Source: JBAJNL01 sp036881885 (GTDB lineage Bacteria; Pseudomonadota; Alphaproteobacteria; Holosporales; Hepatobacteraceae). Taken from it: DNA of 18,019 bases. Location: positions 1 to 18,019 of the forward strand of contig JBAJNL010000028.1 in assembly GCA_036881885.1 (NCBI GenBank), read 5' to 3'. The position numbers and the translations under genes are program-made. Shown here in pieces: positions 1 through 6,586 of this stretch (position 1 is its first letter; each line of letters opens with the position of its first letter). A model generated the notes under the pieces. That model did no database searches, was not told the origin of the DNA, and saw only the letters and a program-made list of their open reading frames with translations.

Positions 1-421
1 AATCACGGCTGGCCTCAAGCATTTTAACCGCCACCGCCGTGCTGCTAAGCGCAATAATAAAACCAAGCAGTAATGAGAATCCCAAAGGCCAATGCAACAA
101 AGAGGACAACCCGAAAGCCAGCAGCAAGCTGACAGTAATCTGCCCAAGGCAAGCAGTCAGCGACAACCCCATGGTACGTTTAAAGCTTTGCAAATCAAGG
201 CTCATACCAACGACAAAAAGCACCATGAGCACACCAAAATCAGCGAAAAGCTGGATGATCGAAACGTCTTGAATATAAGCCAAGCCGGACGGCCCCAAAA
301 AGACGCCCGCCAGGATATAGCCAATCACCGCCGGCTGGCCAAGACGGTCAAGCAACAAACCACCCATCAGCGCAGCAGTGATGACAAATGCCATTTCCTG
401 AAGCCCAATCACTGTATGCAT
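1..421 (-). CDS. CPA2-family cation:proton antiporter, N-terminal part (runs off left edge)
   Basis: A reverse-strand reading frame from ATG at 421 stays open to the window edge and gives 140 residues, starting MHTVIGLQEMAFVITAALMG. It is strongly hydrophobic, with about four to five membrane segments. It carries hallmarks of the KefB/KefC/RosB type of monovalent cation:proton antiporter (CPA2, Na_H_Exchanger domain): GYILAGVFLGPSGL near residues 34-47, and SSTAVAVKML near 126-135, just before the cut. Members sit in the inner membrane and exchange K+ or Na+ for H+. An AAGGG lies about 8 bases before the ATG, which supports this start. The C-terminal half, where a TrkA-N/RCK domain would distinguish a Kef-like protein from a plain exchanger, is outside the window, so the exact subtype and ion cannot be given. 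Plus-strand open frames over this stretch are shadows. Confidence 0.85.
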   Translation of the reverse strand, partial: MHTVIGLQEMAFVITAALMGGLLLDRLGQPAVIGYILAGVFLGPSGLAYIQDVSIIQLFADFGVLMVLFVVGMSLDLQSFKRTMGLSLTACLGQITVSLLLAFGLSSLLHWPLGFSLLLGFIIALSSTAVAVKMLEASRD

Positions 422-478
422 GTCAAGTGCCCTTGTCTAAAAGTTCAAAAAATCAATGATGCCTGCCGCATTGTAGCA

Positions 479-489
479 TGATAATCATT
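479..489. promoter_or_regulatory. Possible Fur-like operator half-site upstream of the antiporter gene
   Basis: The 11 bases TGATAATCATT match the core of the classic Fur box, which reads TGATAATCATT after its first five bases. The flanks match poorly, giving about 13 of 19 positions by eye. The site lies just upstream of a TACAAT (minus strand, 475-470), a possible -10 box for the antiporter gene. Alphaproteobacteria often use Irr or RirA instead of Fur, so this is only a candidate. Confidence 0.2.
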
Positions 490-554
490 GCATAAGACAT
501 AAAAAAAATAACGATTAAACGAAGACAGCAAAACAAAGCAATCAAACACAGCGG

Positions 555-583
555 TTGACACACAACGGCAAAGCAATGAAAAT
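555..583 (+). promoter_or_regulatory. Promoter of tRNA-Met (probably also efp)
   Basis: A perfect -35 box TTGACA (555-560) is followed after 17 bases by GAAAAT (578-583), four of six to the -10 consensus. Transcription would begin near 590, a few bases before the mature tRNA 5' end, which is the usual arrangement for a tRNA gene. With only 19 bases between the tRNA and efp and no terminator, efp is likely read from here too. Confidence 0.55.
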
Positions 584-595
584 TAATCAAAGTGC

Positions 596-672
596 GGCGG
601 AGTAGCTCAGTTGGTTAGAGCAGCGGAATCATAATCCGCGTGTCGGGGGTTCGAGTCCCTCCTCCGCTACCA
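596..672 (+). tRNA. tRNA-Met (anticodon CAT), elongator type
   Basis: A full cloverleaf can be folded. The acceptor stem is GGCGGAG (596-602) with CTCCGCT (662-668), the D stem GCTC/GAGC, and the anticodon stem GCGGA/TCCGC around loop ATCATAA. The T arm has loop TTCGAGT, then discriminator A and an encoded CCA (670-672). The anticodon is CAT, so it could be Met elongator, Met initiator or lysidine-modified Ile2. The initiator signs (C1:A72 mismatch, three G:C pairs in the anticodon stem) are absent. The body resembles elongator Met of other alphaproteobacteria. The first acceptor pair is G:U rather than G:C. Confidence 0.93.
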
Positions 673-691
673 AAACATAGGCAAGGTAAAC

Positions 692-1255
692 GTGAAGATT
701 AATGGTAACGAGTTAAGGGTAGGTTACGTCATCTACCACAACAGCAGATTGTGGAAAACAGTCAAAACAGAGCACGTCAAACCAGGAAAAGGTGGCGCTT
801 ACATGCAGGCCGAGCTAAAGGATCTGCAAACTGGCACCAAATCGAACACGCGTTTTAGAGCAGATGAAACGGTCGAGCGCGCCCATACTGAAGAGGCGCA
901 ATATCAGTTTTTGTTTGAAGAAAACGATGCCTTGGTTTTTATGCACACAACCACTTACGAGCAAACAACTTTACCCAAAGCCCTGCTGGGGGATGGCTAT
1001 GTTTTTCTGCAGGAAAACATGGAAGTTTCTATTTGCACATGTGATGGCAAACCAATTGATATCAAGCTTCCCAAAACGGTGATTCTTGAAATTGTGGAAG
1101 CAGACCCCGTGGTGAAGGGACAAACGGCCTCGGCCTCTTTTAAGCCCGCCATTCTCTCGAACGGCAAAAAAATTATGGTGCCACCCCACATTGACTCGGG
1201 TGTACGTGTTGTGGTCAACACTGAAGAGGGCACCTATGTTGAACGCGCCAAATAA
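692..1255 (+). CDS. efp: Elongation factor P
   Basis: The 187-residue product matches elongation factor P in length and along its whole sequence (E. coli EF-P is 188). EF-P binds between the P and E sites of the ribosome and relieves stalling on consecutive prolines. The N-terminal KOW-like domain contains the tip loop VKPGKGGAYM, with Lys33 at the position that is lysylated or otherwise modified in many bacteria. The OB domains follow, with VEADPVVKGQTA and the conserved end GTYVERAK. The start is GTG, chosen because AAGG (683-686) stands 5-6 bases upstream and no other start precedes it. The gene begins 19 bases after tRNA-Met, and suhB follows. Modification genes such as epmA/epmB are not in the window. 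Confidence 0.96.
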   Translation: MKINGNELRVGYVIYHNSRLWKTVKTEHVKPGKGGAYMQAELKDLQTGTKSNTRFRADETVERAHTEEAQYQFLFEENDALVFMHTTTYEQTTLPKALLGDGYVFLQENMEVSICTCDGKPIDIKLPKTVILEIVEADPVVKGQTASASFKPAILSNGKKIMVPPHIDSGVRVVVNTEEGTYVERAK

Positions 1256-1332
1256 ACTGACTCAACAGGCACACTTTTTGTTAGCACAAGGCACACAACG
1301 CTTTGGGACCGTTCACCCGCAAAAGGTTTGTT

Positions 1333-2139
1333 ATGTCTTATAGAGCACTTGGCACTAAATGCCCTTTTGTAAACATTATGGCGCACGCTGCCTTTAAGGC
1401 TGCTAAAAACCTGTTGCGTGATTTTGGTGAGGTTGAAAATTTGGCCATTTCTCGCAAGGGAGCAAAAGACTTTGTCTCTGTGGCCGATCAGCGTGCCGAG
1501 AAAATCATCAGGCAAACGCTGCAAAAAGCTTTTCCTGACTTTGGTCTGTTGCTTGAAGAAGGCGGATATATCGAAGGCGCGCAAGACATGACCTTTGTGG
1601 TTGACCCACTGGACGGCACACTTAACTTTTTACACGGCTTACCGCACTTTTGCCTTTCAATTGGTCTTTTAAAAAAAGAAACACCCATAGCCGGTGTGAT
1701 TTTTGATCCCATTCGTGACGAGGTGTTTTGGGCTTCGGCCGGCAAAGGCGCTTTTATGAATAAAAGACGCCTGCGTGTCAGAGGCCCCTCTCCACAAGGA
1801 CTGCAGATTTTAGGCCTTAGCCACACACGCTCTGTGGCGTATGAAGACAAAAAAACAGCATCTCTTTTTACAACGCGTGTCTCGGGCTCGGCAGCCCTTG
1901 ATTTAGCTTATCTGGCGGCTGGACGCCTTGATGGTTTTTGGGGCTATGGCCTGGCCCCTTGGGACATTGCCGCTGGTTTGTGCTTGGTAGAAGAAGCACG
2001 CGGCCTTTCTAAAACTCTGTCCCCAGCGCCTCAAAAAGAAGGTATAGCCTTAGATACGCAAACAAAAACACATCTTTTGGCAGCGTCTCCTGATTTTTTT
2101 CCACACCTTGAAAAAGCTTATCATGCCATCCGAAGCTAG
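1333..2139 (+). CDS. suhB: Inositol monophosphatase family protein (SuhB-like)
   Basis: The product is a 268-residue Mg-dependent sugar-phosphatase fold, the usual length for SuhB/IMPase. The metal and catalytic motifs are all visible: KDFVSVAD (45-52), LLEEGG (73-78), DPLDGTLNFLHG (91-102) and PWDIAAG (209-215). The N-terminal stretch LRDFGEVENLAISRKGAKDFVS is typical of alphaproteobacterial SuhB. Such enzymes hydrolyse myo-inositol 1-phosphate or related phosphates; in E. coli SuhB also acts with NusA/NusG in rRNA antitermination. I chose ATG 1333 over an upstream in-frame TTG at 1303 because AAAAGG stands 6 bases before it. The gene lies between efp and glmM and overlaps glmM by 17 bases. 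Which substrate it uses cannot be read from the sequence. Confidence 0.92.
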   Translation: MSYRALGTKCPFVNIMAHAAFKAAKNLLRDFGEVENLAISRKGAKDFVSVADQRAEKIIRQTLQKAFPDFGLLLEEGGYIEGAQDMTFVVDPLDGTLNFLHGLPHFCLSIGLLKKETPIAGVIFDPIRDEVFWASAGKGAFMNKRRLRVRGPSPQGLQILGLSHTRSVAYEDKKTASLFTTRVSGSAALDLAYLAAGRLDGFWGYGLAPWDIAAGLCLVEEARGLSKTLSPAPQKEGIALDTQTKTHLLAASPDFFPHLEKAYHAIRS

Positions 2140-3460
2140 CCCCACAACACGCAAGGCCCCCTTTCAATTTGGAACAGATGGCTTGCGTGGACGCTTTGGT
2201 GTGCCGCCGTTTGATGATGAAACCCTTAAATCTTTTGCTGATGCGCTTGCTTCTTTTTTTGCGCAAAAAGCCGCGCCCAACAGAAAAAAAATGCTTATCG
2301 CAAGGGACACCCGGGCTTCAGGCCCCTTGATTGAAAATATTCTGACAAAAGCCTTTAAGGCACACGATTTACCATTTGGCTTACTGAGCATTCTGCCAAC
2401 ACCTGCCCTTGTGCACGATATTGTCGTACAAAACGCATTGGGCGGCGTCATGATTTCAGCCTCGCACAACCCAGCACACGACAATGGCATCAAGATTTTT
2501 AAAGAGGGCGGCGCAAAGCTTGCTTTAGCAGATGAGCAAAGGATTCTGGATCTTTACACCACCGCCCCACACCTTGCAGAAACGGCCTCTGTGATGGCGC
2601 AATCTTTTTTTGAAGAGTCCGGTTATGAAGCACATCTTCGATCTCTTTTTGCAGGACTTAATCTTAAAAACCTGCATCTTGTGGTTGACTGCGCTCATGG
2701 CGCTATGTACCAAATAGCCCCGCGCCTTCTTAAATCTTTTGGCGCCAAAGTCACACCGCTTGCCACATCTGCGGATGGCCACAACATTAATCAAGCCTGC
2801 GGCTCAACACACCCCAAGGCACTACAAGATGCAACCAAATCTGTTGGCGCCGACTTTGGCATTGCCTTTGATGGCGACGGCGACCGTGTGCTTTTTTGCA
2901 AAAAAGATGGCACACTGCTGAACGGCGATCAATTGCTCACCTTTTTAGCACTTGCAGAATCCAAGCTAACGCCACCCTGTGTTGTCTCAACCATTATGGC
3001 CAACCAAGCCATGGAAGAAACCCTGGCCCAACACCACATCACATTGGTGCGCACAAACGTAGGTGACAAAGCTGTGGCAGGCGCGATGGAGGAAAAGGGC
3101 GCGCTTTTAGGGGGTGAAGCATCGGGACACCTTATCTTAAAGCGTTACAGCCAAACGGGCGATGGGCTTTTGGCCGCGCTTGCGGTGCTGCGGGCATGGC
3201 AACAAAACAAAGCCCCCCCCTTGCCTTGCTTTGTGCCCTATCCACAACATATCGAGAACATTCCTCTGCAACACGTGCGTCAGGAAGCTTTGACCCCTTC
3301 ACAAATGCTGCAAGAGCAGCTGCAGCAATGCATAAAAAAAGGGCGCCTCTTTTTAAGACGCTCGGGCACTGAGCCCGTTTTGCGTCTTACTATTGAGGCA
3401 CCCTCTGAAAAGACCGTCAAAAGCGCCCTTTTAAAGGCGCTTTCGTTGATTGTGCGTTAA
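2123..3460 (+). CDS. glmM: Phosphoglucosamine mutase
   Basis: This cytoplasmic enzyme turns glucosamine-6-phosphate into glucosamine-1-phosphate on the way to UDP-GlcNAc, for peptidoglycan and lipopolysaccharide. The 445-residue product equals E. coli GlmM in length. Motifs come in the family order: FGTDGLRGRFG (16-26), the active-site serine loop ISASHNPAHDNGIK with Ser114 as the phosphoserine, the Mg loop FDGDGDR (249-255), the sugar loop GEASGH (331-336) and the phosphate loop RRSGTEP (412-418). ATG 2123 gives a normal N-terminus; a TTG at 2108 would add five residues. The start lies inside the end of suhB, so the two are probably translationally coupled. The stop codon shares bases with the stop of the convergent outer membrane protein gene. 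Confidence 0.96.
   Translation: MPSEASPTTRKAPFQFGTDGLRGRFGVPPFDDETLKSFADALASFFAQKAAPNRKKMLIARDTRASGPLIENILTKAFKAHDLPFGLLSILPTPALVHDIVVQNALGGVMISASHNPAHDNGIKIFKEGGAKLALADEQRILDLYTTAPHLAETASVMAQSFFEESGYEAHLRSLFAGLNLKNLHLVVDCAHGAMYQIAPRLLKSFGAKVTPLATSADGHNINQACGSTHPKALQDATKSVGADFGIAFDGDGDRVLFCKKDGTLLNGDQLLTFLALAESKLTPPCVVSTIMANQAMEETLAQHHITLVRTNVGDKAVAGAMEEKGALLGGEASGHLILKRYSQTGDGLLAALAVLRAWQQNKAPPLPCFVPYPQHIENIPLQHVRQEALTPSQMLQEQLQQCIKKGRLFLRRSGTEPVLRLTIEAPSEKTVKSALLKALSLIVR
3420..3443. terminator. Inverted repeat inside the end of glmM, possible bidirectional terminator
   Basis: AAAGCGCC (3420-3427) and GGCGCTTT (3436-3443) form a perfect 8-bp stem with an 8-base loop. The stem is flanked by A's on one side and T's on the other, so each strand reads a GC hairpin followed by three to four T's. 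For the minus-strand outer membrane protein gene it starts 14 bases after the stop codon; for glmM it lies just before the stop. The T tracts are short, so termination strength is uncertain. Confidence 0.4.
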
Positions 3461-4146
3461 AACTGGTAACCCACTTTTACTTTGACGTCCATATTGTTGG
3501 TTTTAAGGCCGTTAGCGTCCTCATGCCCTTTAGCCTTCATTTCAATAGAAGACCATGCAGCCTCAACACCCACAAAGAAAGGCGAAGCACTTGGCTTCCA
3601 TTTGCAACCCAAACCTAAACGGGGGCCAATGCCATGCGCCTTAAACGATGCATTATCGACAGGCGTCTTAATATCCACCTTGCCACGCACATAACGCAAA
3701 CCCAGAATACCATAAGGTGTAAAGCCGTGAGGCAACACAACACCAGGGTGAATGGCAACATCAGCAAAGTGCTGCAGCTGTGTTTTTATCTCCCCTGGAA
3801 TGCCTCGGAGAGTTGAGGATTTTTTAGCATTGACCGCACCATAAGCATAGGCCAACTCACCACCAAGGTAAAAACGGTTAAAGATGTGTCCATAACCTAG
3901 AAACAGACCACCACCGAAGCCTTTGGGGTCAGCCATGTGCTGCCGTGCTAGATTCTGCTTAGTATTGCCTTTTTTGAGCCATTGCATGGCGTACATGGCT
4001 TGCAAACCGCCGTAAAAACCACCTTTTGAGCCGGTGTCTTGTGCCTCATACTCAACGGGCTCTGGCGCCGTATCTTGTGCTTCATCTGCCATAACAGGGG
4101 CTGCCGCCAACGCCAAAAGGGCAGGGGCTAATAATAACTTCTTCAT
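3457..4146 (-). CDS. Outer membrane beta-barrel protein, surface-antigen/opacity-like (copy A)
   Basis: The 229-residue product begins with a clear Sec signal peptide, MKKLLLAPALLALAAAPVMA, cleaved before DEAQD. An acidic linker follows, then an array of amphipathic strands such as GGFYGGLQAMYAM, FYLGGELAYAYG and VGVEAAWSSIEMK. It ends in VKVGYQF, a C-terminal phenylalanine with alternating hydrophobics that is the classic barrel-assembly signal. The mature length of about 209 residues suits a barrel of roughly eight strands. It is a paralogue of the next gene on the same strand (4423-5142). ATG 4146 gives the best signal peptide; a TTG at 4152 is also possible, as an AAGAG sits at good distance for it. 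The specific family (OmpA-like, opacity, P44-like) and function are not certain; a role at the surface towards a host is inference. Confidence 0.85.
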   Translation of the reverse strand: MKKLLLAPALLALAAAPVMADEAQDTAPEPVEYEAQDTGSKGGFYGGLQAMYAMQWLKKGNTKQNLARQHMADPKGFGGGLFLGYGHIFNRFYLGGELAYAYGAVNAKKSSTLRGIPGEIKTQLQHFADVAIHPGVVLPHGFTPYGILGLRYVRGKVDIKTPVDNASFKAHGIGPRLGLGCKWKPSASPFFVGVEAAWSSIEMKAKGHEDANGLKTNNMDVKVKVGYQF

Positions 4147-4422
4147 AACCAAATAACTCTTGTTTTATTACTGTCTAATAACCCCATTAAAACGTCTTAT
4201 CCAAACAAACAACACTAAAAGTCAAAAAAAGACAGTTTTTTATCAGACGACTTGCAAAAACATTTTTTTTATGTGTTTGAAAAAAATCTTTTTTCAACTA
4301 AAACGTGTTGCAAAAATATCACACTCTTTTCAAACCCCTTTCAAGAAAAAGCTCTTAACGCAAGCCAACACTTTAAAATCCATCACAGTGATCACACAGA
4401 AAATTGACAACAAAACACAAAA
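4147..4422. other. AT-rich intergenic region between the two outer membrane protein genes
   Basis: This 276-base gap holds no convincing gene; a plus-strand open frame across it encodes low-complexity Lys/Phe/Asn-rich sequence. It must contain the upstream region of copy A. ACTGTCT (4170-4176) and AGACAGT (4230-4236) form a 7-bp inverted repeat about 53 bases apart, which could pair in the 5' leader of copy A or be chance. GTGATCAC (4388-4395) is an 8-base palindrome downstream of copy B. No clear intrinsic terminator is seen. Confidence 0.4.
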
Positions 4423-5142
4423 CTAGAATTGATATCCCAGTTTAAACTTCACATCATACTGATGAGCGCGCTTTTTAGCAGCACATGTCTCTGCCTTAAA
4501 AGACGATACGCCGCTTTCAAAACCCAAAAAGAAAGCAGATTCTATATGCTTCCAACGCACACCGATGCCTAAGCGCGGCGCGATGGTATGCTTTGTTTTG
4601 TGATCTGTGTGGCTGGTCGTGCCTCTTGGCGCAAAAGCCATCTGCTGCTTGCAATAAAGGTAGCGCCCCCCCAGCGATAAATAGGGTAAAACACCCTGCC
4701 CTAAAGTCCACCCAAGATGAAGCGCAAAGTCAACAAAATGCTTTAAAGACATATGCGTTGTGACTGAACCCGAGACAGCCTGCCCCCCCTGCTGCCACGT
4801 CACGCCCGATAAGGTTTTACTTGCACACACATTCCCAAAGGCATAGGCAACCTCGCTACCCACATAAAAGCCGCTGAACACAGAGCCACCGCCCAGCAAC
4901 AAACCACTGCTAAAACCATGCGGATTCGCAAAAAGACTGTTATCTTGCACCGTTTTGGGCGACCCCTTCGTGCACACCAACACACTATAGAGGCCCTGAA
5001 GACCCATATAAAAACCATGGTGAGTTGTTTGAAATGTACGAGGCAATGCTTTTGACACATCACCTGGTTGGCCGGGTTCAGAAAAACTAAGATTGACCAT
5101 CAAACAGCTGACTGAAAAAACAATCAGAAAAAATCTTCTCAT
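4423..5142 (-). CDS. Outer membrane beta-barrel protein, surface-antigen/opacity-like (copy B)
   Basis: The 239-residue product begins with the signal peptide MRRFFLIVFSVSCLMVNLSFS before EPGQPG. It is a diverged paralogue of copy A: shared landmarks in the same order are GFYxGLQxxY, a KG followed by PxGFxxGLxLG, FYxGxExAYAxG, HFxDxAxHxG, PYxxLGxRY, PRLGxGxxWK, FFxGxE and the identical ending GYQF. Copy B has more cysteines (for example VCTKG, NVCASK, ETCAAKK) than copy A, which is odd for a barrel. I chose ATG 5142 because it gives a compact signal peptide. An in-frame ATG at 5178 would add 12 residues and has AAGGAAG 14 bases upstream, so the longer form is possible. No ligand or function can be read from the sequence. 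Confidence 0.83.
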   Translation of the reverse strand: MRRFFLIVFSVSCLMVNLSFSEPGQPGDVSKALPRTFQTTHHGFYMGLQGLYSVLVCTKGSPKTVQDNSLFANPHGFSSGLLLGGGSVFSGFYVGSEVAYAFGNVCASKTLSGVTWQQGGQAVSGSVTTHMSLKHFVDFALHLGWTLGQGVLPYLSLGGRYLYCKQQMAFAPRGTTSHTDHKTKHTIAPRLGIGVRWKHIESAFFLGFESGVSSFKAETCAAKKRAHQYDVKFKLGYQF

Positions 5143-5209
5143 GCTATTTTTGCAACAATTAAATAATAAAAACAACATTATATGTTTTTTTACTTCCTTG
5201 TGTAGCTAT

Positions 5210-5239
5210 AAAATAAACTTATCTATGTTTTTTTGACAA
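5210..5239 (-). promoter_or_regulatory. Candidate promoter of outer membrane protein copy B
   Basis: On the minus strand TTGTCA (5239-5234) and TATTTT (5215-5210) are separated by 18 bases, giving a start near 5204 and a leader of 25 or 60 bases depending on the start codon. The same site carries TTGACA on the plus strand (5233-5238), so a plus-strand promoter for rsmE might share the -35 position, though I see no good plus-strand -10. Confidence 0.4.
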
Positions 5240-5327
5240 AAATATAGTTAATAGTTCGTTTTAAAACAGGCGCTTTAATTTTTAAGGACAGCTTGCAGGG
5301 CAGGTCAAAATCAGGACAATAGTCACT

Positions 5328-6044
5328 ATGATGCGCCTTTATGTTCCCCAACTGTCTTGCGACACAAAACAAATTGTCTTGGACCAACACCAAGCTCACT
5401 ATGTGTTACATGTCTTACGCGGCAAACCACAACAAGCGTTTTTGCTTTTTAACGAAACGGTCGGCGAATGGCAGGCAGAGCTCACACATGCAACGCGCCA
5501 CACTGTGACCTTTGCGCTGCAGTTACAAACACAACAGGCCCCCGTGTGCCATGGTGAGCGGCACCTTTACTTTTCTCCTTTAAAGCAACAGCCTCTTTCT
5601 TACCTGATCACCAAAGCAACAGAAGCAGGCGTTACCCATTTGCATCCCTGCCTTTGTGACAGAACGGTTGTGAAAAACCTTAACGAAAAGCGCCTTCAAA
5701 AACTGGCCATCGAGGCGACCGAGCAGTCATGGCGCCTTGCACCACCTAAGCTCTCCCCCCTTTTGCCTTTAAAGCGACATCTAGAGACAGCACCTCAAAC
5801 AGTGCAATTTTTTTTATTGGCCCCCAAAGCACCCTGTTCTTTAGCACATGCACTGCAAAAGACTCAACAGCTGCTTAACATAGGTCTTCTGTTAGGGCCC
5901 GAAGGCGGATGGAGCGCACAAGACAACAAAACCTTGCAAAACAAAGTGCATACGCCCGTTCATTTGGGCACCTTGATTTTAAGGGCTGAAACAGCAGCAG
6001 CAGTGGCGCTTGGCACGTGCGCCCAAATGCTTGATCGTCCTTAA
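5328..6044 (+). CDS. rsmE: 16S rRNA (uracil(1498)-N3)-methyltransferase
   Basis: RsmE is a SPOUT-family enzyme that methylates N3 of U1498 in the decoding centre of 16S rRNA, using SAM. The 238-residue product has a typical length. An N-terminal PUA-like RNA-binding part (MRLYVP, HYVLHVLRG) is followed by the knotted SPOUT domain, with KATEAGV (96-102), EATEQSWR (129-136), LGPEGGWS (189-196) and LGTLILRAETA (213-223), the last two lining the SAM pocket. Two ATGs in a row (5328 and 5331) are equally possible; the Shine-Dalgarno AGGA is somewhat distant. The gene is divergent from outer membrane protein copy B and convergent with rlpA, 27 bases away. It is a single-gene unit by position. Confidence 0.94.
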   Translation: MMRLYVPQLSCDTKQIVLDQHQAHYVLHVLRGKPQQAFLLFNETVGEWQAELTHATRHTVTFALQLQTQQAPVCHGERHLYFSPLKQQPLSYLITKATEAGVTHLHPCLCDRTVVKNLNEKRLQKLAIEATEQSWRLAPPKLSPLLPLKRHLETAPQTVQFFLLAPKAPCSLAHALQKTQQLLNIGLLLGPEGGWSAQDNKTLQNKVHTPVHLGTLILRAETAAAVALGTCAQMLDRP

Positions 6045-6071
6045 AGAACGCTCAAGGCAGTAAAAATGTGA

Positions 6072-6581
6072 TTAGCAGCGTCCTTTGGGGCACCGTTTGC
6101 GGTTTTCTTTTAAAGACAGGCTGCGCCCCACAAGCGTTTCAACACGCACACGTGTAACACCCTTTTTATAAAAACCAAGTTTTTTAGCGGCCACCGTGCT
6201 GACATCAATCACACGACCCGGCTTGAAAGGACCCCGATCATTTACCTTTAAAACAACCTGGCGACCATTTGCAAGGTTTGTCACACGTACCACGCAGGGC
6301 AAAGGCAACGTTTTATGGGCCGCGGTCATTCTGTACATCGAAAACTTTTCGCCTGACGCCGTTGGCAAACCATGTGTGCCATCTGGGCCGCCATAGTACG
6401 AAGCTAGCCCCACATCATGCAGTTCGTAATGCTTTTGCGGATAATACCACCTACCTTTTATTTTATAGGGCTTACTTGTATAGCGGGTTGGACTGGTTGT
6501 ACGCTTGCAAACACAACCGCTTAACACAAAAGCACAAACCCACAGCGCACACGTTCTTTGCCAAAAGTTTGCTCTTATCAA
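6072..6581 (-). CDS. rlpA: RlpA-type septal-ring lytic transglycosylase lipoprotein
   Basis: The 169-residue product starts with a lipoprotein signal ending in the lipobox LSGC, with Cys23 as the lipidated residue. The double-psi beta-barrel follows: GLASYYGGPDGTHG (58-71), TASGEKF (74-80), MTAAHKTLPLPCVVRVTN (85-102), and NDRGPF (114-119) with the conserved Asp, then GRVIDVSTVAAKKLG. RlpA cleaves denuded glycan strands at division sites. This one lacks the C-terminal SPOR domain of longer members and ends in a short basic Cys-containing tail (NRKRCPKGRC). The start is TTG at 6581, five bases after the hemB stop; AGG overlapping that stop serves as ribosome binding site, which supports coupling with hemB. 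The PYKIKGRWYYP stretch before the domain is typical of alphaproteobacterial RlpA. Confidence 0.9.
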   Translation of the reverse strand: MIRANFWQRTCALWVCAFVLSGCVCKRTTSPTRYTSKPYKIKGRWYYPQKHYELHDVGLASYYGGPDGTHGLPTASGEKFSMYRMTAAHKTLPLPCVVRVTNLANGRQVVLKVNDRGPFKPGRVIDVSTVAAKKLGFYKKGVTRVRVETLVGRSLSLKENRKRCPKGRC

Positions 6582-6586
6582 TCTTT

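Noticed and set aside
39..481. Two overlapping plus-strand open frames of 77 and 129 codons
   Set aside because: They are hydrophilic, low in recognisable features and antisense to a frame with clear CPA2 antiporter motifs.
596..672. Initiator tRNA-fMet or tRNA-Ile2(CAU)
   Set aside because: It lacks the C1:A72 mismatch and GGG/CCC anticodon stem of initiators; the body resembles alphaproteobacterial elongator Met more than Ile2, although Ile2 cannot be fully excluded by eye.
1303..1332. Longer suhB start at TTG 1303
   Set aside because: ATG 1333 has a well-spaced AAAAGG and gives the usual N-terminal length.
4160..4426. Plus-strand open frame of 88 codons between the outer membrane protein genes
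   Set aside because: AT-rich sequence biased to Lys, Phe, Asn and Thr, no ribosome site and no domain; it covers the upstream region of copy A.
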